From positions 16,994 through 80,993 of the forward strand of contig NZ_LMIJ01000005.1 of NCBI RefSeq assembly GCF_001428665.1: DNA of 64,000 bases. The letters are read 5' to 3'. The stretch's first letter is position 1; every line of letters starts with the position of its first letter. The notes under the pieces are model-generated. The model was not told where the DNA came from. It worked only from the letters and a program-made list of their open reading frames with translations, and ran no database searches. Origin of the DNA: Acidovorax sp. Root219. Lineage in GTDB: Bacteria > Pseudomonadota > Gammaproteobacteria > Burkholderiales > Burkholderiaceae_C. Below are positions 23,655 through 32,318 of this stretch, in pieces. The position numbers and the translations under genes are program-made.

Positions 23655-24788
23655 ATGGGTATCGCGTTTCGCCAGACTGACATCAACATCAAGATTGCCA
23701 AGAAACATGCGAAGGAGATTTCCAAGCTCCTGCTGGACAAGGGCTGGATTGCTGAGGACATGCCATTCGATGCCGCGCTGGCGGCGATAGGCTGGCAGGG
23801 CAAGGGCCAGAGAAACGTGCTGGAAATCGACGAGATCGATGTCGACAAGATCACCGAGCGGGTATCCCAACGCTTGGAGGCGCTGGCGCCCTTTGTGCGC
23901 GATGGGAGCTTTGTCCGCTTCGAGTCCGAGGAGAGCAGCAAGGACTACGCGCTCTGTGTTTTCGAAGGGGGCAAGGCCCATGGATACGGGTGGCTGGGCG
24001 CGCCAGCAAAATCATCGACCGCCGCCGCCGTCGGAACCGTGCCGAGCGGTGCCTGGAACGAGTACATCCATGACGAATCCCCCTCGCAGGAGAAGCTGAC
24101 AGACTACCGCTACTGGGCAGTGGCGGCTTGGAACATGGCGCAGAACATCGGGTTCATTGCCCAGAGTTCCAAGCGCTTCGGTGCCAAGGACGCAGACCAG
24201 GCCTACTGGATCATGCGGGCGTGCGAAGAGGCGCGAACGGCCCTTCAAGGGGAGCGCTACCTGATCGTCCAGGACATCCAGATGTACGGAAAAGAGGTGG
24301 GCAAAATCCCCCAGACCCTTGCGGACCATGCGCAGGAAGTCAAGCTGCGCTGGCTCAAAGGGCCCCGCAAGAAGCTGGCCGAGCTGCCTTTCGCCATCGA
24401 GGCGGATGAGCTCACAGCCCTGCTCCCCTACCGCGAGACGTTTGCGCCCGGGCGGGATATTCTGATTGATGGGCAGGAGGGTGCATTCCAGCCCGAAGTG
24501 CTGTCCTTCTTCGAGCACCTGCGCAAGGCATCGTGGTACCGGCAGGTCGGCAGCCTGGAAAAGGACGGCAGTGCCTACCGCGAGGTGATCACGGATTTCA
24601 AAGGAATGATGTCCGACGTGACGGAATCCGCCGATTTGAAGGAGAGCCTGCTCTTTCTGCACCGGATGACCTCCGTCAAGGATGGGAGCGATGCCATCAC
24701 CCCTGGTGTGGACAGAGAAGACGTTCCGGACCGCGCCCCGGGGATCCACAAGGCGATGGCAAGAATCAGCCAACTGACCGCAGCGTAG
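23655..24788 (+). CDS. Unknown 377-residue cytoplasmic protein
   Basis: No membrane segment or signal peptide and no family I recognise. It is charged and mostly helical, opening MGIAFRQTDINIKIAKKHAKEI. The middle contains SKDYALCVFEGGKAHGYGWLG and YRYWAVAAWNMAQNIGFIAQ, and a later region DILIDGQEGAFQPEVLSFFE. The start at 23655 is supported by AAGGAATTGAG upstream; the frame stays open much further upstream but through the palindromic intergenic region. Codon use is a little less GC-rich than its neighbours. It is divergent from a two-helix membrane protein gene with which it probably functions. Confidence 0.75.
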   Translation: MGIAFRQTDINIKIAKKHAKEISKLLLDKGWIAEDMPFDAALAAIGWQGKGQRNVLEIDEIDVDKITERVSQRLEALAPFVRDGSFVRFESEESSKDYALCVFEGGKAHGYGWLGAPAKSSTAAAVGTVPSGAWNEYIHDESPSQEKLTDYRYWAVAAWNMAQNIGFIAQSSKRFGAKDADQAYWIMRACEEARTALQGERYLIVQDIQMYGKEVGKIPQTLADHAQEVKLRWLKGPRKKLAELPFAIEADELTALLPYRETFAPGRDILIDGQEGAFQPEVLSFFEHLRKASWYRQVGSLEKDGSAYREVITDFKGMMSDVTESADLKESLLFLHRMTSVKDGSDAITPGVDREDVPDRAPGIHKAMARISQLTAA

Positions 24789-25045
24789 GCCAACCGGCTG
24801 TCACCCCCGTGGGGCCGTGCTCTGGGTGGCGATGGGGTTGCTCGCGGGGACATGGGCACCTTGCCGAGAACGCAACGCGGCGGCCGACGCAACAGGCGTC
24901 CTGCAGTGGCATCGCTCCAGTCACTGGTAAAAAAACGTGTCTTTCCAGGCGCCCCATGTCGATTGGGCGTACTGTCGTTCGTCGTGTGATGACGGGGTGC
25001 CCACGGGCGGGCGCGCCGCATGGTCAACCCAACAGGAGTCAAGAC

Positions 25046-25414
25046 ATGTCTTACATCGACGGTTTCGTGATCGCAGTACCCACCGCCAACAAGCAAAAAT
25101 TCATCGAGCACGCGCGCAAGCTCGACCCGATCTTCATCGAGCTGGGCGCCATCCGGGTGATCGAGGGCTGGGGCGATGACGTCCCCGACGGCAAAGTCAC
25201 CGATTTCCGCCGCGCGGTCCAGGCCACGGCCGAGGAAACGGTGGCGTTTTCGTGGGTCGAATGGCCGGACAAGGCCACACGCGACGCAGGCATGAAGAAG
25301 ATGATGGAAGACCCGCGCATGGACCCGTCCGCCCCCGGCAACCCGCCCATGCCCTTCGACGGCAAACGCATGATCTTCGGCGGCTTCGAACAGGTGGTCG
25401 AAGTGAAGGCTTGA
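25046..25414 (+). CDS. DUF1428 family protein (YbaA-like)
   Basis: A 122-residue protein with the DUF1428 pattern: MSYIDGFVIAVPTANKQKF, then LGAIRVIEGWGDDVPDGKVT and WPDKATRDAGMKKMMEDPRM, ending PFDGKRMIFGGFEQVVE. These are dimeric alpha-beta barrel proteins related to EthD/ABM domains; the reaction is unknown. AGGAG lies 10 bases before the ATG. The gene stands alone between the unknown gene at 23655 and the accessory zone. Confidence 0.92.
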   Translation: MSYIDGFVIAVPTANKQKFIEHARKLDPIFIELGAIRVIEGWGDDVPDGKVTDFRRAVQATAEETVAFSWVEWPDKATRDAGMKKMMEDPRMDPSAPGNPPMPFDGKRMIFGGFEQVVEVKA

Positions 25415-25750
25415 GCAGTCCCCAACGTCGCGCAGCGCGCACGCTCCCCGGTGCAACTCGCGGGCTGGCAGTGGCAGGGTCCGGTCGCAGCTCGAACACT
25501 GCCAGCCTGCCACGCTGCGCATGTGGTCGAGGGCTTCAGGTGTCGCTGATAAAGTTGCAAGTGCGTATTTCGGTCGCTGCTGGACAGTGGGGACGAACTG
25601 AGCTGGACAGCTGGAACGGCGGGAGCTGGACACTCAGTTCGGCGCTCGTGGTCATTTCCAAATCGGGGACGTGAGCATCTGTGCAGCTTTGTCCAGTCGC
25701 CTTCTTGGGTGATACAGGGCGCTGGAGCCACCAGCTAGACTTCCGCTATC
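25415..25750. other. Intergenic stretch without a convincing gene
   Basis: I see no supported reading frame here. The sequence has repeated GCTGGACA words (about 25580-25635), which look like decayed sequence. It forms the left border of the accessory zone. Confidence 0.4.
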
Positions 25751-25908
25751 GGCCGAGGCTGTGTGAAAACGTCGATGGCTGACTTTTGCGGGGGTACTTC
25801 AACCATTGCTCGCATCGAGATCGAGCGTTGTAGGCCGTTCTGAGCGGTCGATTTCTGAGAAGACCAGCAGCACCAGGGCATATGGCGCGTTTTTACACAG
25901 CCTCGGCC
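25751..25908. mobile_element. MITE-like element, copy 1 (158 bp)
   Basis: It begins GGCCGAGGCTGTGTGAAAAC and ends GTTTTTACACAGCCTCGGCC, giving terminal inverted repeats of about 20 bp with one mismatch. No transposase reading frame fits in 158 bp. The element is repeated in the same orientation at 26451-26608 (more than 90 percent identical by eye) and inverted at 32062-32219. The ends look like those of a DDE-type insertion sequence that could have mobilised it; I cannot name the family. Confidence 0.72.
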
Positions 25909-25942
25909 AAGAGTGGACGTTGGAGTCCGGCACTTAGACAAA

Positions 25943-26398
25943 ATGCACCCTTCTTCGATGATCAATCAGCTGCTCGAGGCTGTCTGGATATGTCCGCCAA
26001 GGAAGACACATCCTGCTTGGGTAGACCAAACAACAGCGGCTATTGCAACTGACCTTGTCAGATTGACTATCGCCGAATCCCCGACGGTCCAAGTTTCACC
26101 ATGCGAGGTTTCAATACCAGGTGCCTACCCAGCCCTGGGCATCAAACTGCAGGAAGTGTCGAGTTCGACAAGGATGCCAGCGGGCTGGCCGGAAAACTGG
26201 AGGGCGTCCGAGCAAATCGACGCGGTTCGGAAGTATTTACCCGCAGTGATTGCAGAAGTTCGCGTTTGGGACGCCTTGGGCGAAGGCCCTGATTCAGCTA
26301 TCCAACTTGTCTTCGTAACTGGCCTGGCACTCACTGTAAGGCATCAGTATCCCCCGATGACCTTGGGCGTGGACATAAGTCGTCGAGGCCATCTGTAG
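25943..26398 (+). CDS. Hypothetical protein between two MITE copies
   Basis: A 151-residue protein with no recognised domain. It is soluble, with MHPSSMINQLLEAVWICPP at the N terminus, WPENWRASEQIDAVRKYLPA in the middle and LGVDISRRGHL at the end. Base composition is visibly less GC-rich than the core genes. It is bracketed by two same-orientation copies of the 158 bp element (25751-25908 and 26451-26608), so it may be a passenger cassette. The ATG at 25943 has no good ribosome-binding site. Confidence 0.5.
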   Translation: MHPSSMINQLLEAVWICPPRKTHPAWVDQTTAAIATDLVRLTIAESPTVQVSPCEVSIPGAYPALGIKLQEVSSSTRMPAGWPENWRASEQIDAVRKYLPAVIAEVRVWDALGEGPDSAIQLVFVTGLALTVRHQYPPMTLGVDISRRGHL

Positions 26399-26450
26399 GA
26401 TGCTGCTAAGGTTCACACGGGAAAGCTGTGCCGCTGCTGCGGCGGCATAC

Positions 26451-26608
26451 GGCCGAGGCTGTGTGAAAACGTCGATGGCTGACTTTTGCGGGGGTATTTC
26501 AACCATTGCTCGCATCGAGATCGTGCCTTGTAGGCCGTTCTGAGCGGTCGATTTCTGAGAAGACCAGCAGCACCAGGGCGTATGGCGCGTTTTTACACAG
26601 CCTCTGCC
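26451..26608. mobile_element. MITE-like element, copy 2 (158 bp)
   Basis: Same length and orientation as 25751-25908, starting GGCCGAGGCTGTGTGAAAAC. The right end reads CCTCTGCC, a one-base change from copy 1. Internal differences are few, so both copies are recent. Recombination between them could delete the gene in between. Confidence 0.72.
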
Positions 26609-26779
26609 ATAAGCGAACATGTAACGACTGCCTCTTTTCACAGGATTTTTAATGAGGTTAGAGCTTGAAGAGCATGGCAGAAAGCTCAGCAATTTCAACG
26701 GTTTACAGCCGAAACGCAAGCCGGCGCTGGGCGCAAGCGCGGCGATAGATAGCGGCGTGAGCCCCATAAGAATTTAGCC

Positions 26780-27307
26780 ATGCAAGCGCGCCGCCTTCGT
26801 AATCTATCAAGCATTCGCCAAACCGAGTTGCGGAGTCAGTACCCCTGGCTCAAAACAGTAGTCTGGAACGAAGAGAACCGCTTTGGCATCCCGAGAGGGG
26901 TGGCGATCACCGTCTTCGATCATTGGCTTACGCGCGACGAAGCCAATAGACTTTTGGAAAATGTCCCACGAGAGGAGCAGCAAATTCGGAACGCATGTCA
27001 CGCTGCGTTCTGTGCTTTGCTTGTTGCCGAAACACCTGTCCTGTCCTTTACTTTTCGCAGGCGCGCGCATGACCGCACCACATTTCGCGAGTTCATCTCC
27101 CCAGAGGCGCTATCAAATTACTGCACGCCGAATGGTGGCCAAACTCTTAGACACCGTCATTTTCAAGTCGTCCTACCCGAGCTGGACTGCGCATTTTTGG
27201 AAAGCTGGGATGACACGCATCACTTCTATTTCAACAATCCCGCGTGCATTGAACCCGTTCGTGAATGGGCCGAGAGATGTGGCCTGTATCTACTTGAGCA
27301 TCGCTAA
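26780..27307 (+). CDS. Hypothetical protein of low-GC accessory type
   Basis: A 175-residue soluble protein with no family I recognise. Notable parts are YPWLKTVVWNEENRFGIPRG, FREFISPEALSNYC and a His-rich C-terminal part (RHRHFQVVLPE and WDDTHHFYFNNP). Base composition is lower in GC than the rest of the window, which indicates recent acquisition. It is convergent with the ankyrin protein gene (27465-29147) and lies just after MITE copy 2. No toxin or immunity motif can be named. Confidence 0.6.
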   Translation: MQARRLRNLSSIRQTELRSQYPWLKTVVWNEENRFGIPRGVAITVFDHWLTRDEANRLLENVPREEQQIRNACHAAFCALLVAETPVLSFTFRRRAHDRTTFREFISPEALSNYCTPNGGQTLRHRHFQVVLPELDCAFLESWDDTHHFYFNNPACIEPVREWAERCGLYLLEHR

Positions 27308-27464
27308 CCAGTCGCTCGAGCCGACTCAGGTCGGCAGGCCGTCGCTCGCGGCTCAGCTTCACCATTGAACGACTGCTTTGCGGAATCTTGAACTTCCGCT
27401 GTGGGCCCAAAGCGGACTTTCGACCAGATTCAACCCAATGCAATTGGACATGGTCAAGTCAAAC

Positions 27465-29147
27465 TCATCGTGCGGAGGCGACGGTCCGCTCCATGCTGGC
27501 GATCAAGACCGCATCGACCTCGTCCGGATCCTGCGCCTGCCGTTGCCGGAGGCGTTCAAGCACCGTGCCTGTTGCGGCATGGTCTCGCCACGCTTCGATG
27601 GTCCAGTCGCCACGCAGATGGACTACCCAGTTTGTCTCGTTCTTCATGGCGTCGAGCAACTCGCCTTCGGTATCCGGGTTGGCTCCGTGGCTCAACAGCA
27701 GCTCGACAAGTGGCAGGCAGATCGAACGCATCTCCGTGCCTCGACCGCACAGGAGCAACGCGACGGCACCGAGAAGAGGGCCGCGCCAATGCAGGCTCTT
27801 GTAGCTACCCGCCGCGCCTCTGCCTTTGCTCGACAGCTTTTCCACGCACAGGCGCACCGTCATGTTTGCGTCCAGGCCTCGGGCAAGCAGCCCGCCAATG
27901 AAGTTGGCGACCAGGTTGGCATCGCGCTGCGGGACAAAACGGCGCTCGTCGCTTAGCGTGGCATCGGTTATCCAGGCCAGATTATCGGTATCGAAAAGGC
28001 CCTTTAGCACCTCGTCCTGAAACGCATCTGGCTCCATCCAGAATGCAGCGCTTGCACCGCTTGCGAGAAGTTCGTTGGCCAGGGTCAGCGGTCTGCATCC
28101 CATCGTGGGGTGACGAAACAAGTTGCGCAGCAAGGAGATGGGGCGGTGATCCCACAGCGGTGTGTCCAGGTCCACCCCCGCGGCGACCAGCTCGGCAATG
28201 GTGTCGGCGTCGCGTTCCTGAAAGTACATTCGCTCGAGGCGGCGTTGATCACTCATGGTCGGCGGCGGTACGGAGCGCGCCCCCAATGCCTCCAACACGG
28301 CCAGTACGCCTGGCCGGTTGTCGAATAGAAATCTGCTGTTGAAGAGCAGACTCCCCTCCAGTTGGCCCTTGTGGGCCCAGCGGATCTGCGCGTTGACGTC
28401 AACGCCCTCGCGCGACGCCAGCAAGGCCAATAGCTCAGGATACTCGCAGAGCACAAGCAGCACATTTGCGGAACGCCACAGCGCCGAGGGATCGGCCTGC
28501 GGCGCCTCGACGAGCGTGCGCAGCAGTGCGGGTGCCGCCTTGCCGCCGTGGCGCTGAATCGCCCCAGCGATCTCGTCGACCCAAGCAAGGCAAGCGATCA
28601 CGTCAGCTCCGGCGTTCAACAAGGCCGACACCGCCTTGCCAAGGCTGGCCTTGGCCGCATGTACCAGTAGCGGCGCGCCATCGACGAGCGCGTCCTTAGG
28701 TGCGCCCCCCTTGATGGCCTTGGCGAAGGCTGCTTCCTTGCCCTCGAGCAGCAACTCCAGCAGCTGCTCATCCTCGGTCAGCGTCGGCGCCGGGAAGGCC
28801 TTGGCCGCAACCTTCTTGCCGCCCTGGTAGTGCAGCGTTCGCGTTTCGCCGACCTGCCCGTACCAGATGCGTACCCGGATGTGCGTCGCGCCAGCGTCGT
28901 GCAATGCCTGGATGTGCGCTTTCTCCAGTTCGTCGCCGGATGAGCCGTCGACCACGAAGCGCAGTGTCTCGCCGCGCAGCGACGCACTGGTCAAGAAGGG
29001 CTTCTCCCAGTCGTAGAAGCAAACCTGCAGTGGCGCGGGCCACTGGTCAGCAAACTTGCCGACGGCGATCTGAAGGTGATCGTGCAGCGTGGAAAGCTTG
29101 AGAGCGTCTGCACCTACGCAAGTAAAAGTCAGGATGTTGGAAGACAT
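27465..29147 (-). CDS. Large ankyrin-repeat-type protein
   Basis: A 560-residue protein. The N-terminal region (about 1-115) is a separate globular part (MSSNILTFTCVGADALKLST and TRTLHYQGGKKVAAKAF). The rest is helical with degenerate ankyrin-like units such as GAPLLVHAAKASLGKAVSALL, TIAELVAAGVDLDTPLWD and CLPLVELLLSHGANPDTEGE. Ankyrin proteins mediate protein-protein contact; bacterial ones include effectors and their immunity partners. It has no signal peptide. The start at 29147 has a weak ribosome-binding site, and an upstream in-frame extension shows no domain. It stands alone in the accessory zone. Confidence 0.72.
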   Translation of the reverse strand: MSSNILTFTCVGADALKLSTLHDHLQIAVGKFADQWPAPLQVCFYDWEKPFLTSASLRGETLRFVVDGSSGDELEKAHIQALHDAGATHIRVRIWYGQVGETRTLHYQGGKKVAAKAFPAPTLTEDEQLLELLLEGKEAAFAKAIKGGAPKDALVDGAPLLVHAAKASLGKAVSALLNAGADVIACLAWVDEIAGAIQRHGGKAAPALLRTLVEAPQADPSALWRSANVLLVLCEYPELLALLASREGVDVNAQIRWAHKGQLEGSLLFNSRFLFDNRPGVLAVLEALGARSVPPPTMSDQRRLERMYFQERDADTIAELVAAGVDLDTPLWDHRPISLLRNLFRHPTMGCRPLTLANELLASGASAAFWMEPDAFQDEVLKGLFDTDNLAWITDATLSDERRFVPQRDANLVANFIGGLLARGLDANMTVRLCVEKLSSKGRGAAGSYKSLHWRGPLLGAVALLLCGRGTEMRSICLPLVELLLSHGANPDTEGELLDAMKNETNWVVHLRGDWTIEAWRDHAATGTVLERLRQRQAQDPDEVDAVLIASMERTVASAR

Positions 29148-29515
29148 GAGGGTGGTGTAGAAAAGCGAAAAGGCGTCTGAGGCGCCATTGTGTCCAGGCG
29201 CGGTGCCCGCTGGCTTGACAAATTGTCCACAGACCCATATTCGGTCTTTCCGACCTTCAATCGACGCTGCAAATTCGGTTTTTGGCTTGGCTATCGCAAA
29301 AACGCAATGGCCGCTCTTGGCCGATGGCAGCCATCGTATCAGCGGCAGTCTCGGGCCCATTGCCGTCCTCGCCCAGCGAGTCTGAACGAAGGCTGTTCAC
29401 CGGATACGGCCAGTCGCCCCATGTCTGACTACAGCCCGCGTCGGCCATGACCCGACCCACTTCTCTTTTCTTGCCAGAGCGCCGCGTCGCCGCCCGGTGA
29501 GCAGCCTGGCGACGG
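29148..29515. other. Intergenic stretch without a convincing gene
   Basis: This 368 bp stretch separates the ankyrin gene from the ABC permease gene. I see no supported reading frame, repeat or RNA gene in it. Confidence 0.4.
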
Positions 29516-30316
29516 TCAATGCATCGGCTGCCCGAGCCGCTTGCTGGCCCTGGAGATTGCGTAGTTCACCAGGCAGTAGAGCGCCGCGACAACGAGGTAC
29601 ACGGGCACCAGTGAGTTGTAGTTGGCGATGAGCACCTTGGCGTTCTGCATCAGCTCGCCATAGGTGACGACATAGCCGAACGTGGTGTCCTTGACCACGA
29701 TGACCAGCTGCGCGACCAGCGCCGGCACGATGTAGCGAAGGGCCTGGGGGAAGACGATGTGCAAAAAGACCTGGGCTTCGGTCAGCCCCAGGCTTCGCGC
29801 GGCATCGGTCTGGCCGCGGGGAACGGCGAGCACGCCTGCGCGATAGACCTCGGCCACCACCGCGGCGGTGCTCAGGCCGACGGGCAGGGTCAGCATCCAG
29901 TAGGTGGAGAGCTTGATGCCCACCGATGGCAGCGCCAAAAAACACACGTAGATGAGCAGCAGCGTGGGCGTGCCGCGTAGGAACTCGATCACCGCGATGC
30001 TCGGCCAGCGTACGAGCCGGGGCTTGGCCAGCCGCCCCAGCAGCAGCACCAGCCCCAACGCCAGCGCGATGGCGGCCGCCATCGCCGCCGATGCCAGCGT
30101 GCCGAGCAGGCCTTTGCCCAGGAAGGCCCAGGTCGTCGGCCGGGCGAAGAATTCCCACAGGCGCGGCTCGAGCTGCCCTGCCGAGTGGAAGCGGAACACG
30201 ACGGCTGCAGCCATCAGCACCAGCACGGCGGCTGCGACCACGCTCACCACGCGCGTCAGCTTGCGGGCCTGCGGGCTGGGCGCGGCGAAAAGGATGTCTT
30301 CCAGGGCGCGGCTCAT
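29516..30316 (-). CDS. Polar amino acid ABC transporter permease (second)
   Basis: A 266-residue membrane protein of the HisM/GltK type. It has a long N-terminal extension with one extra helix, then the permease domain: GLLGTLASAAMAAAIALALG, EFLRGTPTLLLIYV, and the ATPase-contact loop RSLGLTEAQVFLHIVFPQAL. With the protein at 30313-30975 it should form the heterodimeric channel. The two genes overlap by 4 bp. No ATPase gene follows, so energising must come from an ATPase encoded elsewhere. Confidence 0.92.
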   Translation of the reverse strand: MSRALEDILFAAPSPQARKLTRVVSVVAAAVLVLMAAAVVFRFHSAGQLEPRLWEFFARPTTWAFLGKGLLGTLASAAMAAAIALALGLVLLLGRLAKPRLVRWPSIAVIEFLRGTPTLLLIYVCFLALPSVGIKLSTYWMLTLPVGLSTAAVVAEVYRAGVLAVPRGQTDAARSLGLTEAQVFLHIVFPQALRYIVPALVAQLVIVVKDTTFGYVVTYGELMQNAKVLIANYNSLVPVYLVVAALYCLVNYAISRASKRLGQPMH

Positions 30317-30975
30317 CGCAGGATCCGCACTTTCTTTTCCAGCGTGGCACCGGCCCAGGCGATGAGCAAGCCGCTGGCCACGTACATCGCGGCGGCCACC
30401 GCGAATGCGGCCATGCCGGCGGCGGAGTCGGTGGCGATCTTGGACACGAGCGCGGTGAGCTCACGGCCCGGCAGCGGCACCTGCGACGCCAGCGAGGTCG
30501 ACAGCATCAGCGCAATGAGCAGCGAGGTCATGGGCTGCACCACGGCGCGCAGCGCCTGAGGCAAGACCACCGCAGTGATGACGCGCATCGGGCGCATGCC
30601 CAGGCTGAGTGCAGCCTCCGCCTGGCCACCGGCGACGGTGTTGATGCCCGTGCGGACGTAGTCCGCCGTGAATGCAGAACAGACCAGGGTCAGGGTGAGG
30701 ACCACGCTCGCCTCATAGTCGATGAGGACGTTGAGATCGGGCAGTGCGAACACGATGAAGATCAGCAGCGCCACGCTGGGAATGTTGCGAAAGATCTCGA
30801 CGTAGACCGTCATGGCCAGGCGCAGCGGCCCAACGGGAAGGAGCCGGAGCACCGCCACCACCATGCCCAGCGCGAAGCCGGCCACGAAGGACAGCGCGGT
30901 GAGCTTCCACGTGAGCAAAAGGGCCTGCCCGAAAGCAGGCCCGTAGTCAGCCAGGAGCCGAGAAACCCCGTCCAT
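30313..30975 (-). CDS. Polar amino acid ABC transporter permease (first)
   Basis: A 220-residue membrane protein of the HisQ/GltJ type with TWKLTALSFVAGFALGMVVA, EIFRNIPSVALLIF and the ATPase-contact loop LSLGMRPMRVITAVVLPQAL. The start at 30975 lies 3 bp after the stop of the substrate-binding protein gene. Together with the neighbours it imports a polar amino acid such as glutamate or aspartate; specificity is inferred from family. Confidence 0.93.
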   Translation of the reverse strand: MDGVSRLLADYGPAFGQALLLTWKLTALSFVAGFALGMVVAVLRLLPVGPLRLAMTVYVEIFRNIPSVALLIFIVFALPDLNVLIDYEASVVLTLTLVCSAFTADYVRTGINTVAGGQAEAALSLGMRPMRVITAVVLPQALRAVVQPMTSLLIALMLSTSLASQVPLPGRELTALVSKIATDSAAGMAAFAVAAAMYVASGLLIAWAGATLEKKVRILR

Positions 30976-30978
30976 TGT

Positions 30979-31881
30979 TTACGGGAGGGCGGGCGGCTTG
31001 GGCACGTCGGTGCTGCCGGTGCGCTGGCCGATGGACACGGTCCACAGCTTGGCCCAGGTGCCGTCGGCTTCGATCTTCTTCAAGAAGGCATTGATGAAGG
31101 CTACGCCATCCGAGCCCTTGGGCAGGCCGATGCCGTAGGGATCTTGCGCACCGAAGGGGGCGCCCGCCAGCTTCGCGTCGCCGGTGCCCAGGCTCAGGGC
31201 GTTGAGCAGCAGCGTGTGGTCGGTCACATAGGCATCCACGCGCCCCTGGCGCAGTGCGTCCAGGGCCTCCTGGTGCGTCTGGAACTCTTGCACCGTGGCC
31301 TTGGGCGCGACCTGCGCCAGGATGGCAGGCCCGGTGGAGCCGGCCTGCGTGGCGGTCTTCTTGCCGGCCAGGTCGTTGTACGACTGGATCGCCTTGTTGT
31401 TCGACTTGACCAGCACCCCGGCCTGCGAGGTGTAGTAGGGCCCTGCGAACGCAATTTTCTCGGCGCGTGCGGGGGTGATGGAATACGTGGCGAACACCAT
31501 GTCCACCTGGTCGTTGATGAGCACCTGCTCGCGCGTGGACGAGTTCACCTGGGTGAACTGGTACTTGGCCCCATCGCCCAGGATGTAGCGCGTGACGAGC
31601 TGGGCCAGGCCCGCGTCGAAACCGCGAATCTTGCCGTCCTTCTCGTTCAGCAGCGAGAAGAGATTGGAGGTCTGGGTACCGCCCAGGCGCAGCGTGCCGG
31701 CCTGCTTCACCTTGGTGGCCCAGGTGCTCGATGCGATGGTCGCCGCATCGGCCACGGGGCCCTGCGCTACCAGCGCGTCAAACGCCGCCGCGTTGATGGG
31801 TGTGCCCTGTGCAAGAACAGACCCGCCGGTGGCGAGCACCAGTGCGACAACGGAGAACTTCAGAGTGGATGTGATCGACAT
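30979..31881 (-). CDS. Periplasmic amino acid-binding protein of an ABC transporter
   Basis: A 300-residue protein with a signal peptide (SVVALVLATGGSVLAQ) and the family 3 solute-binding fold: AGTLRLGGTQTSNLFSLL, then KIRGFDAGLAQLV, FATYSITPARAEKIAFAGPY and LAGKKTATQAGSTG. It captures a polar amino acid and delivers it to the two permeases encoded directly downstream. The start at 31881 has AAGAAGG upstream. Two direct TTGTGCAATG repeats lie about 30-55 bp upstream and may mark the promoter. Confidence 0.93.
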   Translation of the reverse strand: MSITSTLKFSVVALVLATGGSVLAQGTPINAAAFDALVAQGPVADAATIASSTWATKVKQAGTLRLGGTQTSNLFSLLNEKDGKIRGFDAGLAQLVTRYILGDGAKYQFTQVNSSTREQVLINDQVDMVFATYSITPARAEKIAFAGPYYTSQAGVLVKSNNKAIQSYNDLAGKKTATQAGSTGPAILAQVAPKATVQEFQTHQEALDALRQGRVDAYVTDHTLLLNALSLGTGDAKLAGAPFGAQDPYGIGLPKGSDGVAFINAFLKKIEADGTWAKLWTVSIGQRTGSTDVPKPPALP

Positions 31882-31909
31882 GCGGCCTTCTTCTTGGAGG
31901 TGTGTGACG

Positions 31910-31937
31910 TTGTGCAATGTATAGCAATTGTGCAATG
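31910..31937. promoter_or_regulatory. Direct repeat TTGTGCAATG in the ABC operon promoter
   Basis: TTGTGCAATG occurs at 31910-31919 and 31928-31937, 18 bp start to start, just upstream of the binding protein gene. The core TTGTGCAA is nearly self-complementary. It may be a regulator site; no regulator gene is adjacent. Confidence 0.4.
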
Positions 31938-32061
31938 CGCCGGTTGCCCATCCCGGTGCCTATGGGTCAGTGGCAACTCGCGAACATTTTGGCGTCGAGT
32001 CCGGGTGTCTGAGGTCCGTTTGGACCTGTCGTTCACGGCTTGGCTTTAAACGACAGCTTAT

Positions 32062-32219
32062 GGCCGAGGCTGTGTGAAAACGCGCGTCACGCCCCGGACT
32101 TGCCGGCCTGCCAAGAAATCGACCGCTCAGATCGGCCTGCAACGCACGATCTCGATGCGAGCAATGGTTGAAGTACCCCTGCAAAAGTCGTCTATCGACG
32201 CTTTCACTCAACCTCGGCT
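32062..32219. mobile_element. MITE-like element, diverged inverted copy 3
   Basis: It begins GGCCGAGGCTGTGTGAAAAC and ends near ACCTCGGCTG, inverted relative to copies 1 and 2. The interior matches their reverse complement (for example AGAAATCGACCGCTCAGA and CGATCTCGATGCGAGCAATGG in shifted form) with many substitutions, so it is an older insertion. It lies between the ABC operon promoter and the LysR gene. The surrounding 31938-32318 holds no gene. Confidence 0.65.
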
Positions 32220-32318
32220 GATACCCGCCATCGTAGCAGCGGCTATAGCGCACCCAAAGCAGTTACCTGAGATTCATGGGTCTCAACAGGTAGCAGACGC
32301 ACCGCTCTCACATGCCCC

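Noticed and set aside
25751..25965. Short minus-strand frame within MITE copy 1
   Set aside because: The same peptide pattern recurs in all three copies because the DNA repeats, not because of a gene; it has no start context.
25751..32219. Repeats considered as a CRISPR array
   Set aside because: The three copies are 158 bp long, far apart and in mixed orientation, with no regular spacers or cas genes.
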